A DNA stretch of 64,000 nucleotides from Montifringilla adamsi (lineage: Eukaryota > Chordata > Aves > Passeriformes > Passeridae), in assembly GCA_017590115.1 (NCBI GenBank), contig JAGGNK010006335.1, positions 496,001 through 560,000 on the forward strand, given 5' to 3'. The position numbers and the translations under genes were made by a program. A model generated the notes under the pieces. That model did no database searches and had not been told where the DNA came from. It saw only the letters and a program-made list of their open reading frames with translations. Numbering within the stretch: the first letter of the stretch is position 1; every line of letters begins with the position of its first letter. Below are positions 58,045 to 64,000 of the stretch, one piece after another.

Positions 58045-61000
58045 CTGTAACAGAACCTGATATGAACACAAGAAGCATTAACACTGAACACATGAAGCAT
58101 GATGCTGCAGCCCGCCTGGCTGGGGAGCACTGAACACTCCAGAGCTGGAGATTTATGCTTAAAGCATAGCTGATTTCAAAAGATTGCTCAGGGCCCCCCT
58201 TTCATATCCCACACCAGACAGTCACCCACAGACGTGAGAGCAGCGCAGCTCCGGTAGCACATTGCCCCACCATGGATTTATGGGACAGGACTGAGGAACG
58301 TCTTGGTACAGGACCCTGGCTAGGGATGTCTTTCTGCAAGCAGTGCTAGATGTTAATGAAGTATCCTCGGCACTTATTTCTTTGAAGGACAATAAACCAC
58401 AGGTCATGAAGCATGCAGCTCTCATGTCCTTACAAGCCCCCAACAACTCTGCCCTGCACATGGCACTCCAGATAACATTGTTACCGGATGAGAAAACAGA
58501 TTTGTAGCACCACTGAGTACCTCTGAGCCCTGAAAACCTCCACGAGGCTACAGAGCATGGCACTTCTTCCTGTGTTTTAAAGCCACAAGGAGATCAGGAA
58601 GTATTATCCACTCAGGTTCAGGAGGCTGCCGGTTAAATGTGGTATTCAGTGACCCACCTTTCCTTGGACAACACATGTTTGCACTGCTGCCAGCTAAGCG
58701 GCTGACCTGTGTGCTATTGCATGTTCTGCACCAATCCTTCAAGAAGAGAAGTGAATGGCCTATCTGGATAATTCCTGCTGACCCCAAGGTTTGGCCCATG
58801 TCTCCTAATATAATGTGTCATACACAATCATATGCATATAACTGGACCTCTGCAAGCAAAAAGACTGCAAAGAAAAAGGTCAGTGTGTTTGAAATATGCA
58901 AGTGGGTTAAAAGTACACTCAGCATAACACACAAAAGCATATCCAGCCCTGCTCTTTTGCTGACAGTCTCCTTCTGCTCCACAGCACTGCCTGTACATTT
59001 ATATTTTTTTTGCAGAGAACACCGAGTCCTAGATAATTTAAAGTGACTTTTCTTAAAGTGTTGCTATTCTTTTGAGTGACATTTACATTAAAAATAACAG
59101 CAAGGCCTGTGTGTTTTTTAGGGAGCCAAACATCTTTTGAGTTTCTATAAATGGTTTCTTTTCAGCCTTGGTGGAACGTCAGAGCCCTACCCCTGAATCA
59201 CATCTTTCCAGCTTTGCTTGTCCCCTCAGGACAGATTATGCTCTTGTGATCACTCTTCATTAGTGGAGAAGTTTCTTTATACAAGTTACAACACAGCTGC
59301 TGTTGAAGATAGGAAAATTATCTTTAGCTTGGTCACAAAAGGGCACAGTAATGCACACATGCTTGCTCAACAGCAAGCCCTTAAATTTAGAAGCTGTCCT
59401 CTTGTCAGACGTTCGGTTACCCACCAGTGTGATGGCAATTCCTGCATCACTCACATTCCTGCCACTCGCCACTTAGGAGGTGAAGTGTGAGGAGACGGTG
59501 CCTTCTTGATGGGAGAAACAGCCTCAGCTGGGAACTGAGAGGGTGAAAATCAGCTTTTCACTGGGCTGGTTTGCTCCAAGGAGCAGCCATCAACCTGTGG
59601 GCACCAGAGCCAAGGGCAGCGAGGAAGCACTGGGGCTCAGTGGGTCCGTCTGGGTGAGGTGGAAGGAACCCCACGCTGCTGTGCTTCACCAGTGCCCTGC
59701 AGCCCTCAGTGCAGGGCTCCCTGTGCTGCGAGGCTGCTGGGCAGCAGCCACACACCAGGCAGCCCACGAGCCACGTCCAGCAGCTCAGCCCCTGCAAGCC
59801 TGCCCTTCCTGCAGGCACAGAGAGGGGCAGAGCCTTTACTGCAGTCACCCACGAACACTGAGGTGGGAGATCCTAGAAAAGCAGCCTGGACTTGGATCTG
59901 GATATGTGCTGTGCTACTGCAGCCCTAGATAGCAGCGCATGAGCCACGACTAGTCTGGATTTCACGTGCCGTACGTAGTTTTGACCATTCTGCTGTGGAA
60001 GGAGCTGGAGCTAGGAGCAAGGAGAAAAGCAGAGAATAACTCCCCCCCAGGCTGCTAAATTCCCTATAGTGGCTTAAAATACCTGCCACACACAGAGCAG
60101 TATCTGTCTTGGCCAGACAAGGACAACTATTCCCAGAGGCAGCCACAGACCCTTCCCAGGAACGCAGGCAAGACTGCAAGCAGGGGCCTGTCTGGAACCA
60201 GAGTGCAGCCCCACAGGGTGACCTTGCTGCCTCCCTCCAGAAGGACAGAGATGTCAGCACCGAGAGGCAGGACAGACACGGGATGTCAGTGCGCACAGGC
60301 AACGCTTCTGGAAAACGCCTCAGGTTTCAAAGCATCTTGCAGAGATATGAAGCTGAGGCTGCATATAGCAAAGGCCCTGAGGGTTGAAGACAGGTGCAGA
60401 GCCTGCTGAAACCCAGCTGAAATCCCCGTGGAGAGCATTTAATTTGCTACGTACCCCAAAGAGAAGTGTCGGGGGGCACAGTGCCCTCCCAGACCTGCTG
60501 GTGCAGCCTGACGGTGCTGGCACCTCGCGCATCTCCTGCAGAGAGCACAATGAGAGGACTGCTCACAGGAGCACCAGCCTTGCCCGTGGCAGCAGGACAT
60601 TCTGTACTGCTCCCCTGCCTGCAGAACTAGTCGTTCAGCACCATGCCCTCCAGCACGGCTTCCAGGACCAATATGTTCGCTGGCATTCCCTTATCTCCAC
60701 ATCCCAGGCCTCTTCTACCCTATCTTGCTAATGAGTGCTGGGAGAAAAAGCAAACCAGCCCATCTGCTGTAAATAGAAGAGGGCTTTGAACTGCCAGTGA
60801 TAAGAAAGCAGGTAAATTCTACCTAAGTGTAATTGTTTTCATTTGTACAGAGTACTGAAACACCCACCACCACAAAACAGTTCCCCCTGACTTGTGCCAG
60901 AGTACAAGCATGGTTTAACACAGATCCCACCCTCACCTGAGCTCAAACTAAACAAGATCCTTCAGCACAACTTGAGTTCTCACTCTTTTTCATTAACCCT

Positions 61001-64000
61001 ATCACTCCCCATTCAATCAACTAGGGAGAAAAGAATATAAGTGCAATATACAGATACTGCACAGAACTGACACTGTTGCAGCTTTAAGTCCTCAAAAAAT
61101 TGTAATTCATATAGATTACAAAGATAGCAAGATATTAGATCTCTTTGTTCAAAGTACTTGTCAGTCAGGAAGACAGCCCAAGCACTTGCACTTAATAAGT
61201 CTGAACAGCACACAGGCTGGAATGCACAACGATCATTAAAACTGTTAAAGGAGAAAATTTTAATTGGCTGGGAGATAATAAAAGGTCCTCTACAGGAAAG
61301 ACTGTTCTTACCATGAATATGGGAAAAAAAAAAAACCAAACCAAACAAAACAACATTGCTAATCTTGAGGGCGATAGAAGAGTTTCTTTCTGAAGGGTTC
61401 AGAAGTGCTGAGCAAACAAATGGATGATGAAAATAAGTGAAAATGAAAAGCACCCTGTACGACACTGGAAATAATCCTTCCACAGTGCTTTGCACTGGTA
61501 CAGCCCCCTGCAGCACCATAACCTTTTTGGGGTGCCGAAACCTGAGAGCAGCACTGACGTCTGCACAGGGAAGCGGTGGAAATCCATCCGGGAAAGCGGC
61601 CCACGTGGGCCCACTGTTTCACCACCAGCCGAGGGCCGGCATCAGTACTTGGCTGTGCTCTTCAGGTGGGCGAGCAGGGAGGGCAGGAGCAGGGCAGCAA
61701 TGAGCTTAGGCTACAACAGGCTGCTCGGGAAGGCTGTGGAGCAGCACCAAGTTGAAGGGTCTGCTGGATTATCCCCCCGTGATCCAACAGCCCCAGGAAA
61801 AAAACAAATGAGGAGAGGAAGAACTGGGTAAAGTGACAGGAACAGCAGCAAGACAAATTTCAAGAAAATACAAAAATGTCACAGTGGAAGCCAGGGGTGC
61901 TGTGTCAGGCATGCCGTGTGACACATCTGGCACATGCTGTGTGACACATCTGGCACATGCCGTGTGACACATCTGGCGCACGCTGCGCCGGGCAGCTCAG
62001 CGCCTCCCCACACACCCTCCCGGGTGCGCCAGCATGCCAACACCAGGACAGCACAGAAAGCACTTCCCTTCACCAAAACACAGGGAGAAAGAGCAACTAA
62101 GCTCAGCAAAGGTGCAGAGCTTTCCAGGGATAAATTCTGTTATCAGTCCAAGCCAACCCTGGCTCGGGGGGTCTGCGCAGGCTGCAGCATGCAGCACCAT
62201 GCCCAAGGCTCGGCACGTGGGAGGGTCTGGGGCATCCCTCACCACACCCAACAACCACCAAAGGCAGAGGACAGGAATTCTGTGTTCTCTGCCATACAAT
62301 GAGAGTCATGCCTGAAAAAAATTAACATCCCTGCCCCAGACAACCCATGAATCTACCACAAAACCTTTTCTGTGCTCTGCAGACCATGGGGCTTGAGTTT
62401 TGGGATAAGGAGGTAGCCAAGCATGACCAGCATAGCTATTGATGATTCTTGAAAAAACTGCCAAGTTTGAAGACAGAAGTCTTTTCAGGATGAAAGCTGT
62501 ATTTAAGGAGCAGTGAAGGCAGGAATTCATATCATGAGGGATGGCTTGAAAACTGTTCCTGCTTGACTCACACAGGGTCTTGATTTACAGGATTTTTTTT
62601 TTTTTTTTACAGCTTAAATATAAATCTGAGTCAAAGTTCAGAGTTACTATTTTGCAGTATAAAAATAACAAACCAATATCAACCATCCCCTCTACAGTTA
62701 CTACAATAATAATTTTTTTTTTCTTTGACTTGCAGCATAACTTAGAGAAATGCCAGTGTCGGGGATTTTTTTTTTTTTTTTTTGATGGAGGAGCTATACA
62801 TACCTCAAATGACCATTTCCTATAAATTCAAGAGAAACTAGGTACTTTCTGTGCATACACTTAAATCTCAGTGAGTCACTCAGGTGCAGATCCAAGATGC
62901 ATGCTGTGCAGATGAGAGGAACAAATCACCTCCAGCTTTTTTCTAAATAAAAACTGTCTTCTTATGTGGTCAGTCCTCCAACAAACCTTAAAGCCAGTAG
63001 TGAACCTTAATGAAATCTCATGCAGGACTCAGACCCTTATTTCTTGGGAAGCTGCACATGTGTGCAAAGGGTCTGTCAGCCTAGATATCTTCTCTGGCTG
63101 ACAGTCAGGAAACGAAGGAGAGCTGGGACGCTTGCACAGTGGTCTAAGGCTAGGTGGGGGTTACCAGAAGCACTTGGAGAAGGGGTAGCTGTTACACACG
63201 TAGTGCTGGAGCCGGCATGGTGGGGATGTAGAGATGAAGGAGATCAATCCACCAAGAAGCAAGTCTCTGCTGATTCTCCCCTCTTGGGACAATTTTCAAA
63301 CCCTGAGCTTGCATCCCAACATAATTGGGTGCTGATGACTCCATGGTCAACTCTGCTTTTTGAGTCACTGGGAAACCAAACATAACCAGCTCCCTGCAGT
63401 TTCAAGAACTGACCAACAAATCATGGCCAGATCCAGTAGCAACAAAGGGAAAGATGCACATCAGCTCCTACTGAGACCACATCTAAAAATGTGAATCTAC
63501 ATGAATTGTGCAAAACCCAGCAGGAAATCAGAGCAGAGGAGGAGCTGGATCCATCCCCAGTGCCATCACCCAGCCACACACAACAGAAGTCTTCACTGGT
63601 GGGTGCTTGTGACCACGATTTGCCCTGCCCACAAGGGGAGTCAGTGCAGCTGTGCTGGTACAGGCGTGTCTCCTCCCAGCACACAAACATCACACCTCGG
63701 CCCCACAGTCCCTTCTCTCACAGGCACAACCACAGCCCTGTAGTGGCTTTGCAAGTGAGGACATGTCCTGCATTTGAGGTACAGACCTTCAAAAGTTTAC
63801 TCCACTTCAAAAGTACATTGTTCTTCTTAAAATGAAAGGAAGATAAATGCCTAAGACCAGTCCTTTAGGGTAATGGCCTCCTGCACATTTCTGTAGATCT
63901 CTTTTCAAGCAGATCTCATTTTATAGTCAGAGAGGAAAGCATCATTTTAACAAGCCATAAACACACAACCAGGTTGCAGCATCAAGTACTGTTGGCCTAC
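58045..64000 (-). other. TMOD1 upstream sequence, probably intron 1
   Basis: No coding exon, RNA gene or clear CpG island is visible. An acceptor at its left end implies at least one more upstream TMOD1 exon, which I could not locate. T runs at about 62590-62606 and 62767-62783 and one 23-bp tandem repeat are the only structured sequences. Open frames of up to about 168 codons are unsupported. Confidence 0.55.
61913..61981. repeat. 23-bp tandem repeat, three copies
   Basis: Copies start at 61913, 61936 and 61959; the core is GTGTGACACATCTGGC, followed by CAT or CAC. Each contains the small palindrome GTGTGACAC. It lies in the presumed TMOD1 intron 1. Confidence 0.9.

Noticed and set aside
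61013..61519. 168-codon minus-strand open frame with hydrophobic stretches
   Set aside because: Phe-rich hydrophobicity comes from T-rich sequence; no homology, no splice or promoter support.

Overview
This window is vertebrate nuclear DNA, almost certainly from a bird. Genes are split into short exons with GT-AG introns, there are CR1-type LINE copies, and the promoter is a GC-rich CpG island interrupted by a short run of N. Three protein-coding genes can be rebuilt exon by exon. In order they are NCBP1 (minus), TSTD2 (plus) and TMOD1 (minus), the same order and orientation as I recall for human 9q22. Because much of human chromosome 9 corresponds to the avian Z, the segment is probably Z-linked; this is inference, not read from the sequence.

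Region by region: 1-550 is flank beyond the probable NCBP1 poly(A) site. 551-28404 is NCBP1 (nuclear cap-binding protein subunit 1, CBP80), with 23 coding exons, 794 codons and a long 3'UTR. Intron 20 carries a decayed CR1 LINE (about 4830-6755) and intron 10 a short CR1 3'-end fragment. 28405-28697 is a compact, TATA-less divergent promoter shared with TSTD2, holding ETS and GC boxes and a 23-bp tandem repeat. 28698-38710 is TSTD2 (eight coding exons), a rhodanese-domain protein with the architecture of bacterial TrhO-type tRNA hydroxylases; its first exon is broken by a 7-N gap. 38711-43256 is the tail-to-tail interval, where the two 3'UTRs may meet or overlap. 43257-58012 is TMOD1 (tropomodulin 1), nine coding exons encoding 359 residues, the same length as human. 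58045-64000 is TMOD1 5' sequence, probably its first intron, with no gene I can support.

The genes do not form a pathway. NCBP1 acts on capped nuclear RNA, TSTD2 is predicted to act on tRNA or sulfur transfer, and TMOD1 caps actin pointed ends. The only regulatory link visible is the shared NCBP1/TSTD2 promoter, plus possible antisense 3'-end contact of TSTD2 with TMOD1. I found no previously undescribed system. The points most worth checking are the TrhO-like nature of TSTD2, the gap in its first exon, the expanded aspartate tract in NCBP1, and the possible 3'UTR overlap.
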